The notes below the pieces were generated by a model, which saw nothing but the letters and a program-made list of their open reading frames with translations, ran no database searches and had not been told where the DNA came from. A stretch of 64,000 nucleotides of DNA. Source: Chloroflexota bacterium. Lineage in GTDB: Bacteria > Chloroflexota > Anaerolineae > Anaerolineales > Villigracilaceae. The stretch's first letter is position 1, and each line of letters starts with the position of its first letter. The translations under genes were made by a program, and so were the position numbers. The stretch is taken from contig JAEWVF010000061.1 in the NCBI GenBank assembly GCA_023459215.1, forward strand, positions 1-64,000, given 5' to 3'. This document shows, piece by piece, positions 33,690-41,950 of the stretch.

Positions 33690-33798
33690 TCCTTCGACTG
33701 CGCTTTTTTGCATAAAGTATTGCTGTCCTGAGCGGAGGGCGAAGCGCCCTGAGTTTATCGAAGGGTTGCGTAGCCCGTAGTCGAAGGATGCTCCGCTC
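33690..33798. repeat. Dispersed GTCGAAGG-type dyad repeat
   Basis: TCCTTCGAC (33690-33698) pairs with GTCGAAGGA (33780-33788), and GAGCGGA (33730-33736) with TCCGCTC (33792-33798). The 292-bp gap 33641-33932 contains nothing else I can support. The motif is a common mobile intergenic repeat in many bacterial genomes. Confidence 0.6.
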
Positions 33799-33932
33799 AC
33801 CTGTGCCGGCGGCACTGGCGCAGGCAGGACTTGTGATAGCACTTATACAAGAAGTTTAATATGGAAAAGAATTACACAACAGACTCATCCCGGGTGGCCA
33901 GCCCCAATCAGCGCATCCACATCCAGGAGATG

Positions 33933-34337
33933 CTAGGCGGCCTGCGCCGGATCGTACAACACAACACTTTCCTGCTCGTTGGGGTCGTTGCGGGCCACAA
34001 TCGCCACAACTTCTTCCGTTTCGCTCAAATTCATCGGCAGGTGCGGCACATTCGGCGGGATAAAAATAAAGTCGCCGGGGCCGTTGACCATTTCCTTCTT
34101 CAGCCCAACCCCATACAGGGTTTTGACGTTGCCCTTGATTACATAAATCACGGTTTCATAGCCGTTATGATAATGCGAAACCGCTTTGCCGCCGGGCGGA
34201 AAAACGACCATGTGCATACACAACACTTTTGAACCGGCGGTATGGGCAGAAATCCCTTCAAAGTTAACCAATTGCTGCTTGGAAAGGAAACTTTCGCCCG
34301 GACGAACCGTCACCATATCTTCATTGCTGACTGTCAT
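33933..34337 (-). CDS. Cupin-domain protein
   Basis: A 134-residue single cupin. Metal-binding residues are suggested by SHYHNGYETVIYVIKG (two His and a Glu) and PPNVPHLPMN (a later His). It starts 15 bp after the fumarylacetoacetase stop, in the same direction, so it is likely part of the tyrosine-degradation transcript. It could be a small dioxygenase, an isomerase or a sensor. It is too short for a homogentisate dioxygenase. Confidence 0.8.
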   Translation of the reverse strand: MTVSNEDMVTVRPGESFLSKQQLVNFEGISAHTAGSKVLCMHMVVFPPGGKAVSHYHNGYETVIYVIKGNVKTLYGVGLKKEMVNGPGDFIFIPPNVPHLPMNLSETEEVVAIVARNDPNEQESVVLYDPAQAA

Positions 34338-34352
34338 TTTTTCTCCTTATTT

Positions 34353-35291
34353 CTAAAGTTGAACAACAGGGTTTCGTAATTTACCGATACGCTCAATTTC
34401 AAGTTCGACCACGTCGCCGGCTTGCAGCCAGGGGCCTTCGCCCTTGCTCAGTTCCAACAGGCAGCCAGTACCGACCGTGCCAGAACCAATCACCTCGCCA
34501 GGATAAAGCCGGACTTCCTCGCTGACCCGCGCCAGGATCTCGCCGAAAGACCAGTAGATGTCCTTGAAGTTGCCCGCAGAGCGCTGCACCCCGTTAACGG
34601 TTGCCGTCATCGACAGGTCATACACGCCGGGGCGTCCGGCGGCGCGGTCGGCCAGTTCATCCAGGGTCACGATGCATGGCCCCAGCGAGGAGGCAAAATC
34701 CTTGCCTTTGGCCGGGCCGAGTCCGGCTTTCATTTCGGCGCGCTGGATGTCGCGGGCGGACCAGTCGTTGAAAACGGTGAAGCCAAAGATATGCCCGGCG
34801 GCCTGGGCAGCCGTCAGGTTTTTGCCCTCCAGACCAACCACGGCGGCAATCTCCAGTTCGTAATCGAGGGCCTGGGTATACCGGGGATAAGGCAGCAGGT
34901 CATCCGGGCCAATCACCGAATGCGGATTGGTGTAATAAAAAATCGGGAAACGGTACCACTCTTCAGGCACGGCGCGGCCGCGATTCTCGTTCGCCGTGCG
35001 GACGTGCTGCTCAAAGGCGTAAGCATCCCGCAGGCTGACGGGGCGAATCGGCGGCAGGAGTTTGACCGTCTCGAGCGGCAGTCCCGGCTCGGGCTGCGCC
35101 GCAGCAAGCGCCTGGCGGGCCGTTTCCCAGGCCGCCGGCCCGGCCTGGATTAACTCCAGCAAGCTGGCTGGGGCCGCTCCAGCCTGCCCCAGGCGGGCAT
35201 AAGCCGCCGCCAGGTCGAGCACAGCCTCGTGGACAAGCGCGCCGGGGCGCGGCTGTCCGCTTTTGCGGTCGAGATAGGTTACAAGTCTCAT
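34353..35291 (-). CDS. Fumarylacetoacetate hydrolase family protein
   Basis: This family cleaves fumarylacetoacetate to fumarate and acetoacetate, the last step of the homogentisate route. In the 312 residues, Asp89 and His96 show the metal-Asp/catalytic-His spacing of FAH, then Glu145 and Glu147 (DYELEIAAVVG) and Asp176 in NDWSARDIQ complete the metal site. The C-terminal GSGTVGTGCLLEL and GDVVELEIERIG are typical. It lies 9 bp after hppD, in one operon. Other FAH-family hydrolases act on related diketo acids, so the assignment leans on the neighbours. Confidence 0.9.
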   Translation of the reverse strand: MRLVTYLDRKSGQPRPGALVHEAVLDLAAAYARLGQAGAAPASLLELIQAGPAAWETARQALAAAQPEPGLPLETVKLLPPIRPVSLRDAYAFEQHVRTANENRGRAVPEEWYRFPIFYYTNPHSVIGPDDLLPYPRYTQALDYELEIAAVVGLEGKNLTAAQAAGHIFGFTVFNDWSARDIQRAEMKAGLGPAKGKDFASSLGPCIVTLDELADRAAGRPGVYDLSMTATVNGVQRSAGNFKDIYWSFGEILARVSEEVRLYPGEVIGSGTVGTGCLLELSKGEGPWLQAGDVVELEIERIGKLRNPVVQL

Positions 35292-35300
35292 GTCAACCTG

Positions 35301-36431
35301 TTAGAGATTCCCGCGCCGTTCCTGTTCCAGTTCCAGCGACTCGAACAGGGCCTTGAAGTTGCCTTTGCCAAATCCGCGCGCGCCATGACGCTGGATGATC
35401 TCGACAAAGACGGTCGGGCGGTCCTGAATCGGACGGCTGAAGATTTGCAATAGATAGCCTTCATCGTCGCGGTCGACCAGGATGCCGAGTTCATTGATTT
35501 CATCGAGCGATTCCTTGATCTTGCCAACACGTTCCGGCAGCATTTCGTAATAAGTATCCGGCACACGCAGGAATTCGATCCCATTGGCGCGCAACTGGCG
35601 CACCGTTTTGAGTATATCCCCGGTGGCCAGCGCCAGGTGCTGCACGCCAGGCCCGTAGTAGTAATCGAGATATTCTTCGATCTGGCTTTTGCGTTTCCCT
35701 TCGGCGGGTTCATTAATCGGGAATTTGACACGCCCGTTGCCGTTGGACATGACCTTGGACATCAGCGCGGAATACTCGGTGGAAATATCCTTGTCGTCAA
35801 AGTGCAAAAGCTGGCGGAAGCCCATTACCTGGTGGTAGAAATTGACCCAGTGGTTCATCTTGCCAAGCTGCACATTGCCAACCATGTGATCGACTGCGGC
35901 CAAACCGGCGCTTTCCGCCTTTTTATCGGAAATGGGCCGGTAGGTGGGGGCAAATGGGCCTTTATACTGACTGCGGTCGACAAAAACATGGACGGTCTCA
36001 CCGTAGGTGTAGATGGCCGCCGTGCGATAGACGCCATGCTCGTCTTTTTGCTCGCGCGGTTCCCAAGCGCTTTTGCCGCCGCGACGGGTGGTTTCACGCC
36101 AGGCCTGCTCGACATCCTCAACTTCGATGGCGATATGTTTGACCCCGTCGCCATGCAGCATGTGATGGGCGGCCAGGGCGCTGCTCGGCCCATAGGCAGC
36201 CGAAACGACCAACCGTATCTGTCCGCTTTGCAGGACATAAGAAGCAAAATCCCGGTTGCCTGTCTCCAAACCGGAGTAGGCGACCGGGGTAAAGCCAAAG
36301 CCTTTCCACCAGTAGTACATGGCGTGCTTGGCATTACCCACATAAAAATGGATGTGGTCGACGGATTTGATTTGCAGGAAGTCGCCTTCCTCGGTGATGG
36401 GGCGGGAATCAAACTGGGCGGCTTGCGCCAT
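35301..36431 (-). CDS. hppD: 4-hydroxyphenylpyruvate dioxygenase
   Basis: This converts 4-hydroxyphenylpyruvate to homogentisate with Fe(II) and O2. The 376-residue protein is built of two vicinal-oxygen-chelate halves. The iron ligands are in the C-terminal half: His182 (AVDHMVGN), His265 (GVQHLAL) and Glu344 (FVEIIQRHG). The C-terminal GFGKGNFKALFES gate helix is canonical. AAGGAGG lies ahead of ATG 36431. It is the first gene of the tyrosine-degradation block and is transcribed towards the fumarylacetoacetase gene. Confidence 0.95.
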   Translation of the reverse strand: MAQAAQFDSRPITEEGDFLQIKSVDHIHFYVGNAKHAMYYWWKGFGFTPVAYSGLETGNRDFASYVLQSGQIRLVVSAAYGPSSALAAHHMLHGDGVKHIAIEVEDVEQAWRETTRRGGKSAWEPREQKDEHGVYRTAAIYTYGETVHVFVDRSQYKGPFAPTYRPISDKKAESAGLAAVDHMVGNVQLGKMNHWVNFYHQVMGFRQLLHFDDKDISTEYSALMSKVMSNGNGRVKFPINEPAEGKRKSQIEEYLDYYYGPGVQHLALATGDILKTVRQLRANGIEFLRVPDTYYEMLPERVGKIKESLDEINELGILVDRDDEGYLLQIFSRPIQDRPTVFVEIIQRHGARGFGKGNFKALFESLELEQERRGNL

Positions 36432-36501
36432 GAGCAATCCTCCTTTTGAATGGTTTCTCTCTCAAATTTTACGACAAGAAAGGTCTGATTGCAAACGCAA
36501 A

Positions 36502-36525
36502 GACAGCCCGGTTGTCCGGGCTGTC
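36502..36525 (-). terminator. Strong hairpin after the solute-binding protein gene
   Basis: GACAGCCCGG (36502-36511) and CCGGGCTGTC (36516-36525) form a 10-bp GC stem with a TTGT loop. On the minus strand it is followed by TTTGCGTTT. It separates the lipoprotein gene from hppD. Confidence 0.75.
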
Positions 36526-36547
36526 CAGTCTGTCAGGGAGTATCCAT

Positions 36548-37780
36548 TTAAGGGGTTGCCGTATCCGCGGGCACGGGAATCTCCGGCTCGGGTTTCATCG
36601 CCAGCAGCCAACGATCCAGCACAGGCTGAACCAGCGCAGCATCCTGCAACCCTGGCGCGAGGGATGAGAAAATCAGGTTTTCCTGGCCCACCTGCTGCGA
36701 AACGGTTTCAAGGTGCAGCTGGCTGACGCGCGTGATGTCAGAGCGGTAAGGAGTCAGACCGCCCATGGCAAGGGCAACCTGGCCCTCCTGTGAAAGCAGG
36801 AAATCGAGGAAAAGCTTGGCCGAATTCGGGCTGGCATTGGCTTGCGTAATCGCCATGTTATAGAGCAAAATCGGCTGACCGTCCTTGATATAAGACCAAC
36901 CAAGCTCCGGGAATTCTTCCAACCGGGATAACAGCAATTGCGAAGGCACAAAATAGGCAATGCGGATATCGCCCGAGGCAACCGCCTGCAAGAGCCGGGC
37001 ATCCGCCGTGGTTAAGGTTGGCGAGGTTTTCCCGATGGCATTCAACACATTCCATCCCGGCTCGCCCTCGCTTCCCAGCCAAAACCAGTTGGCCGCAAAG
37101 CCATCCGGGCTGGTTATATCGAGGGTACTGATTTTGTCGCGGTAATCGTTCTCAAACGCGCTGGCCAGGATGCCGACCTGCTCCATTGTTTCAGGTTGGG
37201 TAACGACCAACTGTTTGTTATACACAATCAAGAGCGGCTCACCCGATAGCGCGTAAATCCCGCTGCCGGCCCGCGCCCAGCTTGGCAGGTAAGCCTCCTC
37301 CGGGGAGCGATAAGTCAAAACCTGGCCTTGCGCGATAAATTCCTGCCAGGCAACCACATCAGGAGAAATGATAATATCCGCAGTGCGGACATTGGTTCCA
37401 TACTCTGCCGCATATCGCGCAAAAGCTTCGCCCGCACCTACTTCGAGAGGCAGCACATTCACCCAGGGAAAATGCTCCTGGAAAGCGCGAATCGCCGGCT
37501 CCCAGCTTGCGGCGTTAATCGGTGAATACACCAGAAGGCCATTCTCCGTTTTCGAGGCGGAAATAATGTCGCCATAGAACAACGAATAATACGGAGGAAC
37601 ATAGTGAAGTTCCAGCACGGAAAAGGTCGGGGTCGGCTGGAGGGTCGGCATATTTTCAGGGGTGGGCGTCCCTTCGAGGACAGCGCCAGACCCCGATCCG
37701 CTTGCGCCTGGCGCACAGGCCGAGAATATCAACAGGAAGGGCAGTATGAAAATAAAAAAGTATTTTTTCTTGTCAAACAT
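36548..37780 (-). CDS. Extracellular solute-binding lipoprotein (ABC type)
   Basis: A 410-residue protein. It has a signal sequence with an acylation-type Cys (LIFSACAPG) and a Gly/Ser/Pro/Thr-rich linker. A periplasmic-binding fold of the family 1/8 type follows, with VYSPINAASWEPAIRAFQEHFPWVNV, ADIIISPDVVAW, YNKQLVV, ANASPNSAKLFLDFLLSQEGQ and GLTPYRSDI. This resembles iron(III) or sugar binding proteins. No permease or ATPase gene is adjacent, so it is an orphan component. AGGAGAG precedes ATG 37780. Substrate unknown. Confidence 0.85.
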   Translation of the reverse strand: MFDKKKYFFIFILPFLLIFSACAPGASGSGSGAVLEGTPTPENMPTLQPTPTFSVLELHYVPPYYSLFYGDIISASKTENGLLVYSPINAASWEPAIRAFQEHFPWVNVLPLEVGAGEAFARYAAEYGTNVRTADIIISPDVVAWQEFIAQGQVLTYRSPEEAYLPSWARAGSGIYALSGEPLLIVYNKQLVVTQPETMEQVGILASAFENDYRDKISTLDITSPDGFAANWFWLGSEGEPGWNVLNAIGKTSPTLTTADARLLQAVASGDIRIAYFVPSQLLLSRLEEFPELGWSYIKDGQPILLYNMAITQANASPNSAKLFLDFLLSQEGQVALAMGGLTPYRSDITRVSQLHLETVSQQVGQENLIFSSLAPGLQDAALVQPVLDRWLLAMKPEPEIPVPADTATP

Positions 37781-37895
37781 GTTCTCTCCTGAATAAAACC
37801 GCCGGAAAGGCATTTCTGCAAGCCTTTTGTATTATATCGCCGTCTTTTGCAAACAAAATATAGCAATCATTACGGTAGACCCCGCGCAAAGACAA

Positions 37896-37928
37896 CACAA
37901 TCCCTGGTTTTATTCGCCAGGGATTGTG
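37896..37928 (-). terminator. Hairpin terminator after the zinc-ribbon gene
   Basis: CACAATCCCTGG (37896-37907) pairs with CCAGGGATTGTG (37917-37928), a perfect 12-bp stem. On the minus strand it lies about 26 bp beyond the zinc-ribbon stop. Confidence 0.65.
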
Positions 37929-37954
37929 CAAGTGAACATAAAATTGGCAACGCG

Positions 37955-38251
37955 CTAAGGGTAGATTTCATTGAGCACAGGCGCATACGTGCAACGACAG
38001 CCCAATTGATGAGAACATCCTTCGTGAGGCAGGCTGGGAACAGCATCCTTCTCAAAAGTGCCTCGCGATTCATAACATAAAGGACACGCATCTGCAGCAA
38101 CACTGATCCGGATCATGGAAACCCGGTCATTCTCCCGGTAGCGTTTTAGGGCAACCGCATTTTCGGAAAATTCTCTCAGGTCGGCATGGCAGTTGATACA
38201 TTCAAGCGCCAGGTCTGGCGAAGAAGCATTACACTTTGAACAAGTTTGCAC
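37955..38251 (-). CDS. Small zinc-ribbon protein
   Basis: A 98-residue protein. An N-terminal zinc ribbon is formed by CSKC and CINC, and a second cluster by CPLC and CRC or CSHQLGC residues, so it may bind two zinc ions. No nuclease or polymerase motif is seen. A GTG start at 38251 is preferred because GGAG lies 7 nt ahead; a TTG four codons upstream is the alternative. It follows the receiver gene by 39 bp. Function unknown, possibly regulatory. Confidence 0.65.
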   Translation of the reverse strand: MQTCSKCNASSPDLALECINCHADLREFSENAVALKRYRENDRVSMIRISVAADACPLCYESRGTFEKDAVPSLPHEGCSHQLGCRCTYAPVLNEIYP

Positions 38252-38290
38252 GGCTATCTCCAATACTTTTTTGTATTGTACTATCCGAAC

Positions 38291-38749
38291 TTAAGCCTGC
38301 AAAGGTTTTTGTTCAAGGCTTGCAACGCCTTTCTTTAAGAGAGAATCGGTTTGATGCATCATCGTCCGGCCACCGTTTTTTTCGACCACAGCGCGCCGGG
38401 CAAGGTTATTAATATGAGAAAGCAGTTCGCCGCTTGGAATAGGTTTAACCATGTAATCGTCTGCGCCGGCATCCAGGGCACTGGCTACCATCACGGGGTC
38501 ATCAATCGCCGAAAGGACAGCAATCGGCACTTTGCTAAAAGTGCGGATTTCACGACAAACATCCCAACCCGTTTTGCCGGGCATCATCAAATCGAGCAGG
38601 ATGATGTCCGGGTTTTCGCTCTTTACCAGTTCCAGGCCGCGCTGGCTATCATTGGAGGCAAGCACCTCCAGGTTATAGCTCTGCAAAAGCAAGCCCAATA
38701 AATCGGTCATGGCATTATCATCATCAATAATCAATACTTTTATTGCCAT
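38291..38749 (-). CDS. Receiver-only response regulator
   Basis: A 152-residue CheY-like protein with no output domain. The phosphorylation site is Asp53 in LLDLMMPG, supported by Asp9-Asp10, Ser80 and Lys102 (MVKP). The last 40 residues are a helix-rich tail with no DNA-binding motif. AAGG precedes ATG. No histidine kinase is adjacent. It lies in the divergent space opposite ppdK. Confidence 0.92.
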   Translation of the reverse strand: MAIKVLIIDDDNAMTDLLGLLLQSYNLEVLASNDSQRGLELVKSENPDIILLDLMMPGKTGWDVCREIRTFSKVPIAVLSAIDDPVMVASALDAGADDYMVKPIPSGELLSHINNLARRAVVEKNGGRTMMHQTDSLLKKGVASLEQKPLQA

Positions 38750-39026
38750 AGATTACCTTTTTTCGTCCCATATTAATTAACTGCAATACACTATTATCGC
38801 AGATTTAAAATAATAATAACTTTGCAAGTTGTTTACAAAGCAATTTTGGGCAAAAGTGACATAAGTAATATTTTAAAAATACATTTTCTTTATACCCGAT
38901 AAACCGGTTTATGGTAAACTTTTAAGGATTTGCCCGTTTTTGGACAACCCATCCAAAGAACAATCACGCCCGTAAGCAGGCGTCAACATACTAAATAATA
39001 ATCTTTTTTTCATCAGGAGGCCATAA
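38750..39026. other. AT-rich divergent intergenic region before ppdK
   Basis: This gene-free space of 277 bp separates the receiver gene (minus) from ppdK (plus). It is clearly AT-richer than its flanks. It must carry both promoters, but I cannot choose a convincing -35/-10 pair. The ribosome site AGGAGG for ppdK is at about 39016. Confidence 0.5.
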
Positions 39027-41789
39027 ATGGCAAAGAAATGGGTTTACTTATTTGAAGAAGTTGCAGAAGCGGAGAAAGTCACCGGCAGTTGGGAAGGTGT
39101 CCGCTCCCTGCTCGGCGGCAAAGGCGCAGGCCTGGCCGACATGACCCGCGCGGGCGTCCCAGTCCCGCCCGGTTTTACCGTCACCACCGAAGCCTGCAAC
39201 GAGTTCCGCAAGGCTGGTGGGTTCCCCGATGGACAGTGGCAGCAACAGCTCGAGGCAATCAAGGCTGTTGAAAAAGCCACCGGCAAGAAGTTTGGCGATG
39301 CCAGCAACCCCCTGTTGGTTTCCTGCCGCTCCGGCGCGAAATTCTCGATGCCCGGCATGATGAACACCATCCTGAACATCGGTTTGAACGACGAAGTCGT
39401 CGAAGGCATGATCAAACTGACCGAAAATCCGCGTTTCGTTTGGGACCTGTATCGCCGCCTGGTCGAAATGTTCGGCACCACCGTCTTCAATCTCGACGAT
39501 GAAGTTTTTGAACATCCGATGGCCGAGTACAAAGCCAAGAAGGGCTACAAGCTCGATATCGAGATGACCGCCGAGGACTGGAAAGCCCTGGTCGGCACCT
39601 TCAAGGAAGTTTTCAAGAAGCATGTCGGGTTTGATTTCCCGCAAGATGTTTACAAGCAGCTTGAACTGGCTACCAAAGCCGTTTTCGAATCGTGGATGGG
39701 CAAAAAAGCCATCGACTACCGCAAAGCCACCAAAATTTCGGATGACCTGGGCACCGCTGTCAACATTCAGACCATGGCCTTCGGGAATACGGGCAATGAC
39801 TCGGGCACAGGCGTGGCCTTCACCCGCAACCCCTCGACCGGCGACAAGAAGATGATGGGCGAGTACCTGCTGAACGCCCAGGGCGAAGATGTTGTGGCTG
39901 GTATCCGCAATGCTGACCCGATTGAGCACATGCAGCAAGTTATGCCGGCTGTGTATGCGCAGTTCATGGACATTACCAGCAAACTCGAAAAACATTATCA
40001 GGATATGCAAGATGTCGAGTTCACCGTTGAGCGCGGCAAACTGTATATGCTCCAGACCCGCAACGGCAAGCGCACCGCCAAAGCCACGGTCAAAATTGCA
40101 GTGGATATGGCCAACGAAGGCCTGATCAGCAAAGAAGAAGCCGTCCTGCGCGTTGGGCCTGAAGCTGTTGATGCCATGCTGCACCCACAATTCGACGATT
40201 CGGCCAAAAAAGAAGCCCAAAAGACAGGCAAGTTCTTCGCCAAAGGCGTCAATGCCTCGCCCGGCGCGGCTGTTGGACAGGCTTACTTCGATGCCGACCT
40301 GGCCGAGAAGATAGCCAAAGAAGAAAAACAAACCGTCATCATGGTGCGCCCCTTCACCAAACCCGATGATGTTCATGGCATGATCGCCTCGCAAGGCGTT
40401 TTGACCAGCGAAGGCGGCGCAACCTCCCACGCCGCTGTGGTAGCCCGCCAGTTCGGCATCCCCTGCGTCGTCGGCGCGAATATGATCAAAATTGACCTTG
40501 AAAAACGCGTCATGGTCGTTGGCGAAACCCTCGTCAAAGAAGGCGAATGGATTTCCGTCGATGGCACCACCGGCGAAGTCTTCATCGGCAAGATCAGCGC
40601 CAGCGCCCCCTCACTTGAAGAACAAACCGAACTGCTGACCCTGCTGACCTGGGCGGACGAAATTTGCGCCAAGCCCGACATCCGCACCCTGCCCGATGGC
40701 AAGAAGAGCCGCGGCCTGCAGGTCTGGACCAACGCTGACTACCCGAAAGATGCCAAGCGCGCCCGCTCGTATGGTGCTGTCGGTATCGGTCTGTGCCGCA
40801 CCGAGCACATGTTCTTCGAACCCGAACGCCTGCCCATCGTCCAAAAGATGATCCTGGCCGAGAGCAGCGAAGAACGCACCAAGCAGCTCGACCTGCTGCT
40901 GCCCAGCCAGCGCAAAGATTTCGACGGCTTGTTCGAAGCGATGAACGGCTACCCGGTTATCATCCGCCTGATTGACCCGCCGCTGCATGAGTTCATGCCC
41001 GACGAAGAAGCCCTGCTCGAAGAAGTCATCACCATGCGCGTCAAGGGCGAAACCAAGGGCCTGGCCGACAAGGAAAAACTGCTCGAATCGATCAAATCCC
41101 TGCACGAATCGAACCCGATGATGGGTCTGCGCGGCGTTCGCCTGAGCATCGCCATGCCCGAAATCGTCGAAATGCAGGTGCGCGCCATCTTCGAAGCTGC
41201 CGCCGACTGCACCCTGCGCGGGATCGTTGTCAAACCCGAAATCATGATCCCGCTGACCGGCACCGTCAAGGAACTGGAATGGATCCAGCCGCGCCTGACC
41301 CGTATCGCCGCAACCGTCCTGGCCGAGAAGAAAGTTGCCAAGCTCGACTACAAATTCGGCACGATGATCGAAATCCCGCGCGCCGCTGTGACCGCCGGTG
41401 AAATTGCCGGGCTGGCCGAATTCTTCAGCTTCGGCACCAACGACCTGACCCAGATGACCTTCGGCTACTCGCGTGACGACGCCGAGCGCAACTTCCTGGT
41501 CACATACGTTGAACAGGGCATCCTGCCGAAGAACCCCTTCCAGACTCTCGACCGTGGTGGCGTTGGCCGCCTGATGCAGATAGCGATTAACGATGGCCGC
41601 AAGACCCGCCCCGACCTGGAAGTGGGTATCTGCGGTGAACACGGTGGCGACCCCGAATCGGTTGAATGGTGCCACATGATCGGCAACAACTACGTTTCCT
41701 GCTCGCCCTTCCGCGTCCCGGTCGCCCGCCTGGCTGCCGCGCACTCCGCGCTCAAGCACAGCGGCACCAAAATCGCCGAAGACAAGTAA
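39027..41789 (+). CDS. ppdK: Pyruvate, phosphate dikinase
   Basis: PpdK interconverts pyruvate + ATP + Pi and PEP + AMP + PPi, linking gluconeogenesis and glycolysis. At 920 residues it is slightly longer than usual (about 880). The N-terminal ATP-grasp half has LLGGKGAGLADM, LVSCRSGAKFSMPGMMNTILN and GVAFTRNPSTG. The swivelling domain carries His468 in SEGGATSHAAVVAR. The C-terminal TIM barrel has FSFGTNDLTQMTFGYSRDDAE and the catalytic Cys in VGICGEHGGDP. AGGAGG precedes ATG. It is monocistronic, closed by a strong terminator at 41806. Confidence 0.97.
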   Translation: MAKKWVYLFEEVAEAEKVTGSWEGVRSLLGGKGAGLADMTRAGVPVPPGFTVTTEACNEFRKAGGFPDGQWQQQLEAIKAVEKATGKKFGDASNPLLVSCRSGAKFSMPGMMNTILNIGLNDEVVEGMIKLTENPRFVWDLYRRLVEMFGTTVFNLDDEVFEHPMAEYKAKKGYKLDIEMTAEDWKALVGTFKEVFKKHVGFDFPQDVYKQLELATKAVFESWMGKKAIDYRKATKISDDLGTAVNIQTMAFGNTGNDSGTGVAFTRNPSTGDKKMMGEYLLNAQGEDVVAGIRNADPIEHMQQVMPAVYAQFMDITSKLEKHYQDMQDVEFTVERGKLYMLQTRNGKRTAKATVKIAVDMANEGLISKEEAVLRVGPEAVDAMLHPQFDDSAKKEAQKTGKFFAKGVNASPGAAVGQAYFDADLAEKIAKEEKQTVIMVRPFTKPDDVHGMIASQGVLTSEGGATSHAAVVARQFGIPCVVGANMIKIDLEKRVMVVGETLVKEGEWISVDGTTGEVFIGKISASAPSLEEQTELLTLLTWADEICAKPDIRTLPDGKKSRGLQVWTNADYPKDAKRARSYGAVGIGLCRTEHMFFEPERLPIVQKMILAESSEERTKQLDLLLPSQRKDFDGLFEAMNGYPVIIRLIDPPLHEFMPDEEALLEEVITMRVKGETKGLADKEKLLESIKSLHESNPMMGLRGVRLSIAMPEIVEMQVRAIFEAAADCTLRGIVVKPEIMIPLTGTVKELEWIQPRLTRIAATVLAEKKVAKLDYKFGTMIEIPRAAVTAGEIAGLAEFFSFGTNDLTQMTFGYSRDDAERNFLVTYVEQGILPKNPFQTLDRGGVGRLMQIAINDGRKTRPDLEVGICGEHGGDPESVEWCHMIGNNYVSCSPFRVPVARLAAAHSALKHSGTKIAEDK

Positions 41790-41805
41790 ATCGTTCGTTA
41801 TACGC

Positions 41806-41839
41806 AAAATCCCCTGCCACAAAAATGGCAGGGGATTTT
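41806..41839 (+). terminator. Terminator of ppdK
   Basis: AAAATCCCCTGCCA (41806-41819) pairs perfectly with TGGCAGGGGATTTT (41826-41839), and a T-run follows to 41842. The 14-bp stem would also work on the other strand. Confidence 0.9.
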
Positions 41840-41950
41840 TTTATTCCATTTCCCGGCAAGGTAGATGAATTACCGGCACAAATAAAATTAACAGGCAAGT
41901 AGGCTTGGATTGGGATAAAATTCAATCGAACCGTTCTTATAAGAGGCAGG

